From assembly GCA_904502215.1 (NCBI GenBank), contig CAJGDQ010000021.1:1-11533 (forward strand): a DNA stretch of 11,533 bases. The letters run 5' to 3'. Positions 1 through 7,009 of the stretch are shown here, one piece after another. Origin of the DNA: Clostridiaceae bacterium (GTDB lineage: Bacteria > Bacillota > Clostridia > Oscillospirales > Acutalibacteraceae). The first letter of the stretch is position 1, and each line of letters begins with the position of its first letter. The notes under the pieces are model-generated. The model did not search any database. It saw only the letters and a list, made by a program, of their open reading frames with translations, and had not been told where the DNA came from. A program made the translations under genes and the position numbers.

Positions 1-575
1 CCCGAATCTCTTGTTCTGTTGCCAAGAGCGCCTAAAGTTATATCGGGGCTTAAAATGGTTGCCACCTTTGAGGTTGTAAGTCCCACCTCATATATGTAAC
101 CAACCAAGCCCTCATCGGTTATAACAGGGTCGTTAACCGAAATGCCCGAGGCCGAGCCTTTATTTATAACAAAACTGGCAAACGGGTCCTGATTATCCCT
201 TGAAATAAGGGTTGCCGCACTGAATTTAAAATCGGGATGGGCATCCTTTATCTCGAGATAATTTTTATAAAACTCATTTTCTGCCGAAACCTTATCATAA
301 TCAGCAATTTGGCGGCGAAGCTCATTTATTTCGTTTTCGAGCTCAGCATTTTTAAGCAAAGCATCGCTGCCATCGTTATAAACGGCAACAAAATCCGAAA
401 CCGCATTTGAAATACTTGTGAAACCGGCCCTGAAGGGAGCGGTTATTGTTCCAATAACATCGGCCTGCGGAGAAATTCTTCCGCCAACCATAACGCATAT
501 TAAAGAGAAAATCAAAACCGCCGCAATTGCCGATAATATTATCTTGAACTGCCTACTGCGAAAGAAAAAGCGCAT
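1..575 (-). CDS. mreC: Rod shape-determining protein MreC, C-terminus cut by window edge
   Basis: MreC is a bitopic membrane protein that links cytoplasmic MreB filaments to the wall-elongation machinery. I read 191 codons from an ATG at 573-575, preceded by a GGAGG ribosome binding site (582-586, 6-base spacer). Visible in order: a short basic N-terminus (MRFFFRSRQF), one membrane-spanning segment at about residues 12-30, and a coiled-coil stretch at about 70-105 rich in Glu, Leu and Asn. The start of the beta-rich MreC domain follows, with the family patterns ATLISRDNQDPFASFVINKG and VITDEGLVGYIYEVG at about 120-165. The reading frame is open to base 1, so the C-terminal part, and probably mreD, lie outside. 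It follows mreB by 23 bases, the usual mreB-mreC order, which supports co-transcription. The translation was done by hand. Family assignment is firm; the full length is unknown. Confidence 0.92.
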   Translation of the reverse strand, partial: MRFFFRSRQFKIILSAIAAVLIFSLICVMVGGRISPQADVIGTITAPFRAGFTSISNAVSDFVAVYNDGSDALLKNAELENEINELRRQIADYDKVSAENEFYKNYLEIKDAHPDFKFSAATLISRDNQDPFASFVINKGSASGISVNDPVITDEGLVGYIYEVGLTTSKVATILSPDITLGALGNRTRDS

Positions 576-598
576 CTTTATCCTCCGAAAATTTTATT

Positions 599-1618
599 TT
601 ATCTAAATCTCTTTCCACGGCGGAAAACATAGTTCTCAAAACCGCTATCAGCTTCTAGGCGTTTTGCCGTTCCGAGAACAACGCAATCAAGCGGATTTGC
701 CGCAACGGTTACAGGCATACCTGTTTCCTCAGCAATAAGCTCTGCAAATCCTCTGAGCAATGCGCCGCCGCCTGTCATAGTAATACCCCTGTCAATAATA
801 TCAGCCGCAAGCTCAGGCGGAGTTTTTTCAAGGGTTAAGCGAATGGTATCTATAATTTGAGAAATCGGGTCAGCCATTGCGGCTCTGACCTCTTCAGAGG
901 TTATGATAACATTCTTAGGAAGACCATCAACCTGATTTCTTCCCTTAATCTCGATGCTTGTTTCATTTTCATAAGGCTTGGCCGAACCAATCTCAATCTT
1001 AATTTGCTCGGCAGTTCTCTCGCCTATAAGAAGATTATGCTTTCTTCTAACGAAGTTGATAATTGCTTCATCGAGGTCATCTCCTGCAATTCTTAGCGAC
1101 TGAGCGGTTACAATATCTCCAAGCGAAATAACCGCAACCTCACTTGTTCCGCCGCCGATATCAACAACCATACTGCCTGCGGCATCCCAAACAGGAAGAC
1201 CTGCACCTACTGCTGCTGCCATAGGCTCTTCAACAAGGTCAACCTCGGAAGCGCCCGCCTGCTTTGCCGCATCAAAAACTGCTCGGCTTTCAACCTCGGT
1301 TACACCTGCAGGAACGCATATTACCATTCTAACTCTTGAAAAGAACGAGCCCTTCATTGCTTGGCGAACAAATCTTTTAAGCATTGCCGCAGTAACATCA
1401 AAATCGGCAATAACTCCATCCTTTAAAGGACGAACTGCAACTATTGAGCCGGGGGTTCTTCCTATCATTTCCTTAGCCTCGGTTCCAACCGCTCTAACCG
1501 CATCGTTTCTTATATCATAAGCCACAACCGAAGGCTCTCGCATAATAATTCCTTTTCCCTTAAGGCAAACCAAGGTGTTTGCCGTTCCTAAGTCAACTCC
1601 GATATCTCTTGTGAACAT
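599..1618 (-). CDS. mreB: Rod shape-determining protein MreB (bacterial actin)
   Basis: MreB polymerises with ATP beneath the membrane and guides lateral cell-wall synthesis. The 339-residue product has normal family length and the actin-fold motifs: phosphate-1 loop DLGTANT (9-15), phosphate-2 loop DIGGGTSEV (153-161) and the adenosine-binding segment TGGGALLRG (282-290). VEEPMAAAVGAGLPV (129-143) is a further MreB family stretch. The ATG is preceded by AAAGGAG overlapping the stop codon of the upstream lipid-kinase gene, which suggests translational coupling across a 12-base gap. Bacillota often carry several paralogues (MreB, Mbl, MreBH). Position directly before mreC argues for MreB proper, but sequence alone cannot exclude Mbl. 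The C-terminus is a basic tail (FRRGKRFR). No frameshift or missing motif was seen. Confidence 0.96.
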   Translation of the reverse strand: MFTRDIGVDLGTANTLVCLKGKGIIMREPSVVAYDIRNDAVRAVGTEAKEMIGRTPGSIVAVRPLKDGVIADFDVTAAMLKRFVRQAMKGSFFSRVRMVICVPAGVTEVESRAVFDAAKQAGASEVDLVEEPMAAAVGAGLPVWDAAGSMVVDIGGGTSEVAVISLGDIVTAQSLRIAGDDLDEAIINFVRRKHNLLIGERTAEQIKIEIGSAKPYENETSIEIKGRNQVDGLPKNVIITSEEVRAAMADPISQIIDTIRLTLEKTPPELAADIIDRGITMTGGGALLRGFAELIAEETGMPVTVAANPLDCVVLGTAKRLEADSGFENYVFRRGKRFR

Positions 1619-1630
1619 AATTTTTCTCCT

Positions 1631-2518
1631 TTAAGGCACTATAAGATTTATTGCATTATGAATGTTTTGTATCTTAACCGTTTGACTGCCCTCGGCAAAC
1701 TCACCGTCTAAGGTCCACGAAAGACCCTCTCCGCCTATAACGGTTATTTCTTTTGTATGGAAAAATTCCATTCCCTCTCGGTCTAATTCCTGATGGATAA
1801 TACCCTCAACCAAAGGCTGCAATTTTAAAATGTTATCGGGCTTTCTGATAAGCAAAACCTCAAACTCGCCATCATTAAGCTTAACCGCCGATTCATCAAA
1901 TTTAACAATGCCGCCAACCGACATGGAATTTGAAACTGCGCCAAACAAAAAGTCGCCCTCAACCTCTTTTTCATCGCAAATAAATTTGAGATGAACAGGC
2001 TTTATATTGTTGAGGCTCTTAATACCCTCGAAAAAGTAAGCTGCCTGACCCAGAACATTCTTAACCTCTTGGGGCGCTGAATAGGAAGCCGAGGTGAAGG
2101 CACCGAAGGAAGCAGTATAGGAAAAATATTTACTTCCGAATTTTCCTATATCAAGGGTTATCTCCTTGCCGTTTATTATATCCCTTGCCGCCTGCGGAAT
2201 ACTCCTTGAAATATTAAGTCCCGAGGACCACTCATTTAGCGTTCCCGATGGAATATAACCGAGCCTGCAATTTACACCTGCTTGCATAAGCCCTGTTATA
2301 ACCTCGTTGAGAGTGCCGTCCCCTCCGCAAACAACGATAATATCATATTCATTTTCTGAAATAAGCGAGGCTCTTTTTGTTGCATCTCCTCTTGCCTTGG
2401 TTGGATAAACCGTAACCTCAAAATCGGCATTGGAGAAAATTTCGGTAACCCTTAAAAGCTCTCCTCGCATTTTAGCTCTGCCCGAGCAGGGATTAACGAT
2501 GAGTAATAATTTTTTCAA
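1631..2518 (-). CDS. Diacylglycerol kinase-family (DagK/YegS/BmrU-like) lipid kinase
   Basis: Predicted ATP-dependent lipid kinase of the DAGK catalytic family. The likely role is phosphorylating diacylglycerol to return it to phospholipid synthesis, but the substrate cannot be read from sequence. The 295-residue length is typical. Motifs: nucleotide-binding NPCSG (9-13), GGDGTLNEV (65-73), YIPSGTLNEW (88-97) and the C-terminal WTLDGEFAEG (268-277), which contributes conserved acidic residues. The start is a TTG at 2516-2518: an in-frame TGA lies only two codons upstream, no ATG is available before the NP-SG motif, and AAAGGA sits 9 bases ahead. It lies 20 bases after tsaD and 12 bases before mreB in the same direction, so it is probably in the polA-mreC operon. 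No transmembrane segment is evident; related soluble DgkB enzymes associate peripherally with membranes. BmrU or YegS-like kinases with other lipid substrates remain alternatives. Confidence 0.88.
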   Translation of the reverse strand: MKKLLLIVNPCSGRAKMRGELLRVTEIFSNADFEVTVYPTKARGDATKRASLISENEYDIIVVCGGDGTLNEVITGLMQAGVNCRLGYIPSGTLNEWSSGLNISRSIPQAARDIINGKEITLDIGKFGSKYFSYTASFGAFTSASYSAPQEVKNVLGQAAYFFEGIKSLNNIKPVHLKFICDEKEVEGDFLFGAVSNSMSVGGIVKFDESAVKLNDGEFEVLLIRKPDNILKLQPLVEGIIHQELDREGMEFFHTKEITVIGGEGLSWTLDGEFAEGSQTVKIQNIHNAINLIVP

Positions 2519-2527
2519 ATCAAATCA

Positions 2528-2533
2528 TCCTTT
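2528..2533 (-). promoter_or_regulatory. Ribosome binding site for the TTG-start lipid kinase
   Basis: The minus strand reads AAAGGA, 9 bases before TTG at 2516-2518. With the in-frame TGA just upstream of that TTG, this site fixes the start codon. It lies in the 20-base gap after the tsaD stop codon. Confidence 0.7.
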
Positions 2534-2538
2534 CGGCA

Positions 2539-3543
2539 TTATCTGTAATCTATCGGTAGCGTTGCAGTTGCATTTAAAGAAGAATCGGCAATATTGCCAT
2601 CCTCAAACTCAAAAATCGCCTGCGCTCCTACCATTGCCGCATTATCTCCACAATATTTAAGCGGGGGATAATATAAAGAGTATCCCCTCTTTTCGCATTC
2701 TAAAGAAAATCTTTCCCTTAATTCGCTGTTGGCTGAAACACCGCCTGCAACAGCGATTTTTTTATATCCTAAATTCTCTGCAGCCTTAAGGGTTTTATCA
2801 ATAAGCATATCGCAAACCCTCTCTCTAACCGTTGCCGAAAGAACAGGAATATCAATCTCATTTCCCTTTTGAGCCGCATTATGAACAGTATTTATAACAG
2901 CGGTTTTAAGCCCCGAAAAACTAAAATCATATTCGCCCTGTGCCTTTGGAACAGGCAAGGGATATTTATTAAAATCCGATTTGGTTGCTATTTTATCTAA
3001 AGTAACTCCGCCGGGGTATTCAAGTCCCATACACCTTGCGGTTTTATCAAAGCATTCGCCCGCAGCATCATCTCTGGTTGAGCCTAAGATTTTAAACTTT
3101 GTATAATCGGTAACCTCTGCGATAACAGTATTCCCGCCCGAAACCAAAAGGCACAAAAAAGGCGGTTTCAAATCGGGATGGGCAATATAATTTGCCGCAA
3201 TATGCGAGCGCAAATGATGAACGGGGATAAGCGGAACCCCTAAAGACAGCGCCAAGCCCTTTGCAAAGTTCACCCCAACCAATAAAGCGCCGATAAGACC
3301 GGGGGCAAAGGTGACCGCAACAGCATCAACATCGCCATAGGTTATCCCCGCCTCTTTAACCGCCTCATCACAAACGGCCGATATTGCCTCGGTATGCCTT
3401 CTTGAAGCAATCTCAGGAACAACGCCGCCATATATTTTATGTTCTGCAATTTGGGTTGAAATTATGTTGGAAAGAACATTTCTTCCCTCAACTATTGCAA
3501 CCGAGGTTTCATCGCAGGAACTTTCAATACTGAGTATTTTCAT
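2539..3543 (-). CDS. tsaD: tRNA N6-adenosine threonylcarbamoyltransferase TsaD (Kae1/Gcp family)
   Basis: TsaD transfers the threonylcarbamoyl group to A37 of ANN-decoding tRNAs (t6A), working with TsaB and TsaE. I choose the ATG at 3541-3543 (334 residues), giving the canonical MKILSIESSCDET start. AAAAAGG lies 10 bases before it. A TTG three codons upstream would be only 1 base from that site, so it is less likely. Motifs: metal ligands in HHLRSH (His110, His114) and Asp300 in YCGDNAAM, plus DDAAGECFDK (158-167), SGLKTAV (210-216) and GGVSAN (267-272). It overlaps the upstream phosphatase-RimI gene by 20 bases. A rimI-type domain beside tsaD is a common arrangement, but tsaB and tsaE are not in this window and must lie elsewhere. 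All recognisable active-site residues are present. Confidence 0.96.
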   Translation of the reverse strand: MKILSIESSCDETSVAIVEGRNVLSNIISTQIAEHKIYGGVVPEIASRRHTEAISAVCDEAVKEAGITYGDVDAVAVTFAPGLIGALLVGVNFAKGLALSLGVPLIPVHHLRSHIAANYIAHPDLKPPFLCLLVSGGNTVIAEVTDYTKFKILGSTRDDAAGECFDKTARCMGLEYPGGVTLDKIATKSDFNKYPLPVPKAQGEYDFSFSGLKTAVINTVHNAAQKGNEIDIPVLSATVRERVCDMLIDKTLKAAENLGYKKIAVAGGVSANSELRERFSLECEKRGYSLYYPPLKYCGDNAAMVGAQAIFEFEDGNIADSSLNATATLPIDYR

Positions 3544-4375
3544 TATCTTCAAACCTTTTTGTTAAGATGAGGGCATCCTCACGTGGATTTTCATAAAAAT
3601 TTTTGCGTTTGCCCTCTAATTTAAATCCAAGCCTTTCATAAAGGCTTATAGCATTCTTGTTGCTTTGCCTTACTTCAAGAGAAACAAAGGAAAGTCCGCT
3701 CTCTTGTGCCAAAGAAAAGGTTGCTTCCAGCAAAGCCTTACCAACGCCCTGTTTTCTAAATTCAGGGAAAACCGCAACATTGGTTACATATCCCTCATCC
3801 AAAATGCAACTAATCCCAATATAGCCAAGCATTTCATCAAGTCTTTCGGCAACAAGGAATTTAGTTCCTCTTTTGAAGGAATCTAAAATCGCTTCCTTAC
3901 TCCAAGGAGACGAAAAGCAAATCCTTTCAAGCTCGGCAATCTTTTCTATATGCCTTATTTCCATTGGGATAACATTTATCTCTTTAAGCATTTCATCAAC
4001 CGCTTTAAATATTTCATCTCGGCAGTTTCTATAAGTATCTATATCGGCGCCGAATGGGTCGGCAATGCCGTTCCCTAAAACCATAAGCTTTTCTTCCGGC
4101 ACAAACTGCATAAGAATTTGCTTATGAGAAGAACTCAAGCAAACTATTTTATCGGCATTTTTGAAATCAAAAACCGAAACAGTTTTAGAAATATGAGAGG
4201 AAATATCAATTCCTTCTTCATTCATAACCGAAATGGCTTTTTCGTTAGCAGGTGAGCCATCAGAGGCCAAACCTCGGCTAAACGCCTTAATGCCATCTAT
4301 ATTTTTTGAATTGAGATAACCCTCCGCCATAGGACTGCGACAGGTGTTGCCCGTGCAAACAAAAAGTATATTCAT
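3524..4375 (-). CDS. Fused YwlE-type low-molecular-weight phosphatase and RimI-type N-acetyltransferase
   Basis: A single 283-residue frame carries two enzymes. Residues 1 to about 133 are a low-molecular-weight phosphatase: the P-loop CTGNTCRS has nucleophile Cys7 and Arg13, and general acid Asp106 sits in DPFG (106-109). Thr11 in the loop is the residue that marks YwlE-type protein-arginine phosphatases, whereas tyrosine phosphatases usually have Ile, so phosphoarginine is the likelier substrate. Residues about 136-275 are a GNAT domain like RimI, which acetylates the N-terminus of ribosomal protein S18. It shows TNVAVFPEFRKQGVGKALLE (198-217, acetyl-CoA loop), SLEVRQSNKNAISLYERLGF (232-251) and FYENPREDALIL (260-271, with Tyr261 as candidate general acid). 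The linker is only a few residues and no stop or good internal ribosome site separates the halves. The start overlaps the polA stop as TAATG, with AGAGG 10 bases ahead. Placement next to tsaD fits RimI. Functions are inferred from motifs. Confidence 0.9.
   Translation of the reverse strand: MNILFVCTGNTCRSPMAEGYLNSKNIDGIKAFSRGLASDGSPANEKAISVMNEEGIDISSHISKTVSVFDFKNADKIVCLSSSHKQILMQFVPEEKLMVLGNGIADPFGADIDTYRNCRDEIFKAVDEMLKEINVIPMEIRHIEKIAELERICFSSPWSKEAILDSFKRGTKFLVAERLDEMLGYIGISCILDEGYVTNVAVFPEFRKQGVGKALLEATFSLAQESGLSFVSLEVRQSNKNAISLYERLGFKLEGKRKNFYENPREDALILTKRFEDNENTQY
3554..3560 (-). promoter_or_regulatory. Ribosome binding site deciding the tsaD start
   Basis: The minus strand reads AAAAAGG inside the end of the upstream fused gene. 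It is 10 bases from ATG 3541-3543 and only 1 base from TTG 3550-3552. The spacing favours the ATG, which also matches the family's N-terminus. Confidence 0.6.
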
Positions 4376-6891
4376 TATCCCTTAGCCTCTAACCAATTTT
4401 TGCCAAAGTTGGCGTCAGCAGTAAACTTAACCGCCATAGAAACAGCATTTTCCATTTCCTCAGCCAAAATACTGCAGGCCTTTTCGGCATCCTTTTCATA
4501 ACATTCAACAATCAGTTCATCGTGCACCTGAAGTATAAGGCTAGCAGTTGGAAGCTCCCTTTCAAGCCTTTCATAAACCTTAATCATAGCGAGCTTTATA
4601 ATATCGGCAGCAGTTCCCTGAATGGGAGCATTTCTTGCAACCCTTTCACCGAATGCCCTTAACATTGCATTGGAATTATTAAGCTCGGGCAAATATCTTC
4701 TTCTGCCAAAAAAGGTTGAAACAAAACCGTTTAGTTTTGCCTCCTTAATGGTGTTTTCCATATAAGAAGCAACACCCGAAAATCTTGCAAGATAGTTTTT
4801 GATATAGGTATCGGCTTCTTTCCTTGTAACCCCGATATCCTTCGAAAGCGAAAATGCTCCGATTCCGTAAACAATGCCAAAGTTAACCGCCTTAGCTCTG
4901 CTTCTCATAACAGGAGTTACCATATCAAGCGGTATATCAAAAACCTGCGAGGCCGTAACCGTATGAATATCGGTGCCTGTTTCAAACGCCTCAAGCATAT
5001 TTTTATCATTAGCCATGCTAGCCAAAACTCTAAGCTCAATTTGAGAATAATCGGCATCGCATAACACTTTGCCCTCTTCTGCTATAAAATATTCTCTAAG
5101 CCTTTTTCCCTCGTTGGTTCTAACAGGGATATTCTGGAGATTCGGCTCAAGTGAGCTTATTCTTCCGGTTCTTGCCTCGGTTTGATTGAAGGTTGTATGA
5201 ATCCTGCCATCCTCGGCAATACAGCCTGCAAGCCCATCGGCATAGGTTGATTTTAGTTTTGCAAGCTGACGGTATTCTAAAAGCAAACTAACTGCAGGAT
5301 GCGCATATTTTAGTTCCTCTAAAACCTCGGCATTGGTGCTATATCCGCTTTTGGTTTTCTTTTTGGCGGGAAGACCTAATTTTTCAAATAACGCTACCCC
5401 CAACTGCTTTGGAGAATTGAGGTTAAACTCATAACCAACAAGAGAATAAATCTCATTTTCTATAATCTCTATTCTCTCGCCCAGTTCTTTGGAAAGATTT
5501 TCAAGTCCCTCTTTATCAACCAAAAATCCCTTAAGCTCCATACTGCCAAGAACCTTTGCCAAGGGAAGCTCAATATTATAAAACAGCTCGGTTTGTTTTG
5601 TTCTTTTAAGCTCTTGCTCTAATTTATCGCAGGTGCTCGAGAAAAGACAAGCGTTTTTCATTTCCTCATCATATTCACCCTTGATTTCGGGAAGGCTTGC
5701 CGAATATTCTATCGCCAAACGGTCGGCATCATAAGAGGAGGCCGAGGGGTTGCAAACGTAACCCGCCAAAAGAGCATCAAACTTAACCGATTTTATATCG
5801 TTATATTTCTTATAAAGGTTTTTATAATCATAAACCCTTTTTTCGATATTTTCATTTTGGAGGATTTGCTTTAGACTTTCTTCATCAAGCTTATAAACCT
5901 TACCGTCCGCCACAGCAGAAAAGCCTAATATATCCGCCTTGCCCGAGGTTATCGGAAGAGAGGCTACATCGATTTCTTCCTTTTCTTCCTCTTCGAAATC
6001 AAAAGACATCTGACCAACAGTTGCCTCAAGCCCCATTTTTTCCATTAGGCCAAAAAACTCTAACCTTGTCATAAACCTTGCGAGGTCCTGACGGTTGGTT
6101 TCTTTGATTTTATATTCCTCGATATTGCGGTTTATGGGAGCTGATTTTGAAATGGTGCCAAGCTCTCGGCTAAGATATGCCTTTTGCTTGTCGGCGATAA
6201 GCTTTGCCCTTACTCCCTCTTTAATATCAATAGTTTCGATGTTCTCATAAATATAATCTATCGAATGGAAACGGCTTATAAGGTCTGTTGCGGTTTTTTC
6301 GCCAACACCCGCAACACCGGGGATGTTATCCGAAGAATCCCCCATAAGACTTTTAAGCTCTATCATTTCCTCAGGAGATAAGCCATACTTTTCAAACAAC
6401 GCCTCTTTGTTATAGTTAATAATTTCAGCTTTGCCCATTCTTGTTGCGGCAAGTAAAACCCTCGTCTTGTCCGACACTAATTGCAAAGAATCTCTATCTC
6501 CCGTTGAGATAACACATTCATTTTCGCCCTCTTCGCATATGGCGGCGAGTGTGCCTAAAATATCATCAGCCTCAAAGCCTTCACATTCAATTCGGCTAAA
6601 GCCGGCAAGGTCAAGCCATTCTTTTAAAAGGGGCATCTGGCTTGCTAATTCTTCGGGCATACCCTTTCTTCCCGCTTTATATTCGGAATACATATTATGC
6701 CTGAAGGTTGGAGCTTTAAGGTCGAAAGCTACGGCTACAGCATCCGGTTTTTCGTTTTCAATAAGTTTATTTAAAATGTTGATAAAACCGTAAAGTGCGT
6801 TGGTATATGTGCCATCCTTAGTAGTCAGCAATTTTATACCGTAAAAAGCACGATTTATGATACTGTTTCCGTCAATCGCCAGCAGTTTCAC
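4375..6891 (-). CDS. polA: DNA polymerase I, proofreading domain degenerate
   Basis: Family A polymerase (838 residues) for Okazaki-fragment maturation and gap-filling repair. The 5'-nuclease domain (about 1-290) has acidic residues Asp7, Asp57, Glu107, Asp109, Asp110, Asp132, Asp134, Asp185 and Asp188. The polymerase domain (about 430-838) has motif A DYSQIELR (Asp614), motif B (Arg663, Lys667, Phe671, Tyr675) and motif C VHDE (Asp791). The middle domain is shortened. The DxE motif of 3'-5' exonucleases is missing, and the usual YxxxD appears as FSSTC (417-421); only an Asp near 355 may remain. Proofreading is therefore probably absent, as in several Bacillota enzymes. An acidic linker (299-306) joins the nuclease to the rest. 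The start is GTG at 6889-6891, with AAAGGGG (6900-6906) 8 bases ahead. It is first in an operon running to mreC and shares one base with the next start codon. Confidence 0.97.
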   Translation of the reverse strand: MKLLAIDGNSIINRAFYGIKLLTTKDGTYTNALYGFINILNKLIENEKPDAVAVAFDLKAPTFRHNMYSEYKAGRKGMPEELASQMPLLKEWLDLAGFSRIECEGFEADDILGTLAAICEEGENECVISTGDRDSLQLVSDKTRVLLAATRMGKAEIINYNKEALFEKYGLSPEEMIELKSLMGDSSDNIPGVAGVGEKTATDLISRFHSIDYIYENIETIDIKEGVRAKLIADKQKAYLSRELGTISKSAPINRNIEEYKIKETNRQDLARFMTRLEFFGLMEKMGLEATVGQMSFDFEEEEKEEIDVASLPITSGKADILGFSAVADGKVYKLDEESLKQILQNENIEKRVYDYKNLYKKYNDIKSVKFDALLAGYVCNPSASSYDADRLAIEYSASLPEIKGEYDEEMKNACLFSSTCDKLEQELKRTKQTELFYNIELPLAKVLGSMELKGFLVDKEGLENLSKELGERIEIIENEIYSLVGYEFNLNSPKQLGVALFEKLGLPAKKKTKSGYSTNAEVLEELKYAHPAVSLLLEYRQLAKLKSTYADGLAGCIAEDGRIHTTFNQTEARTGRISSLEPNLQNIPVRTNEGKRLREYFIAEEGKVLCDADYSQIELRVLASMANDKNMLEAFETGTDIHTVTASQVFDIPLDMVTPVMRSRAKAVNFGIVYGIGAFSLSKDIGVTRKEADTYIKNYLARFSGVASYMENTIKEAKLNGFVSTFFGRRRYLPELNNSNAMLRAFGERVARNAPIQGTAADIIKLAMIKVYERLERELPTASLILQVHDELIVECYEKDAEKACSILAEEMENAVSMAVKFTADANFGKNWLEAKG

Positions 6892-6899
6892 CCTATCAG

Positions 6900-6906
6900 C
6901 CCCTTT
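6900..6906 (-). promoter_or_regulatory. Ribosome binding site for the GTG start of polA
   Basis: The minus strand reads AAAGGGG, 8 bases before GTG 6889-6891. The product from this GTG begins MKLLAIDGNS, the canonical Pol I N-terminus, so the GTG is the true start although it is not an ATG. Confidence 0.75.
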
Positions 6907-6926
6907 ATAATATAATAATCTAATCT

Positions 6927-6955
6927 ATTATAACATACCTATACATTTATGTCAT
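6927..6955 (-). promoter_or_regulatory. Extended -10 sigma-A-type promoter for the polA-mreC operon
   Basis: On the minus strand the -35 box is ATGACA (6955-6950, 5 of 6 consensus), followed by a 17-base spacer and a perfect -10 TATAAT (6932-6927). The -10 is preceded by TG at 6935-6934, forming an extended -10 TGTTATAAT. Transcription should start near 6920, giving a leader of about 29 bases that contains the polA ribosome binding site. It is back to back with the dusB promoter; the two -35 boxes are separated by 18 A/T-rich bases that could act as UP elements. This is a pattern match only. Confidence 0.75.
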
Positions 6956-6973
6956 CAAAAATTTTAAAAAAAT

Positions 6974-7002
6974 TTGACAGTTTTTATTTTATAAAGTATA
7001 AT
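6974..7002 (+). promoter_or_regulatory. Perfect-consensus sigma-A-type promoter for dusB
   Basis: TTGACA at 6974-6979, a 17-base spacer, and TATAAT at 6997-7002: both hexamers and the spacer are exact consensus. Only 7 bases (7003-7009) separate the -10 box from the dusB ATG at 7010. Transcription should therefore begin at or within a base or two of the start codon. An A/T tract (6957-6973) lies immediately upstream and may strengthen it as an UP element. Confidence 0.85.
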
Positions 7003-7009
7003 CCCAAAT

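Noticed and set aside
3544..3552. Longer tsaD from TTG at 3550-3552
   Set aside because: The TTG is only 1 base from the AAAAAGG site and adds three residues before the canonical MKILSIESSCDET start. The ATG at 3541-3543 has a 10-base spacer.
3962..3964. Internal ATG (Met138) at the start of the RimI domain as a separate rimI start
   Set aside because: It resembles the usual RimI N-terminus (MEIR), but no ribosome binding site precedes it and the upstream phosphatase frame runs straight through, so a fused product is the simpler reading.
6431..6793. 120-codon plus-strand frame opposite polA
   Set aside because: Antisense to the conserved 5'-nuclease domain, Ser-rich composition typical of a shadow frame, no ribosome site.
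6927..6958. Alternative -35 TTGATG (6958-6953) for the polA promoter
   Set aside because: It would need a 20-base spacer to the TATAAT. ATGACA at 6955-6950 gives exactly 17 and an equal or better match.
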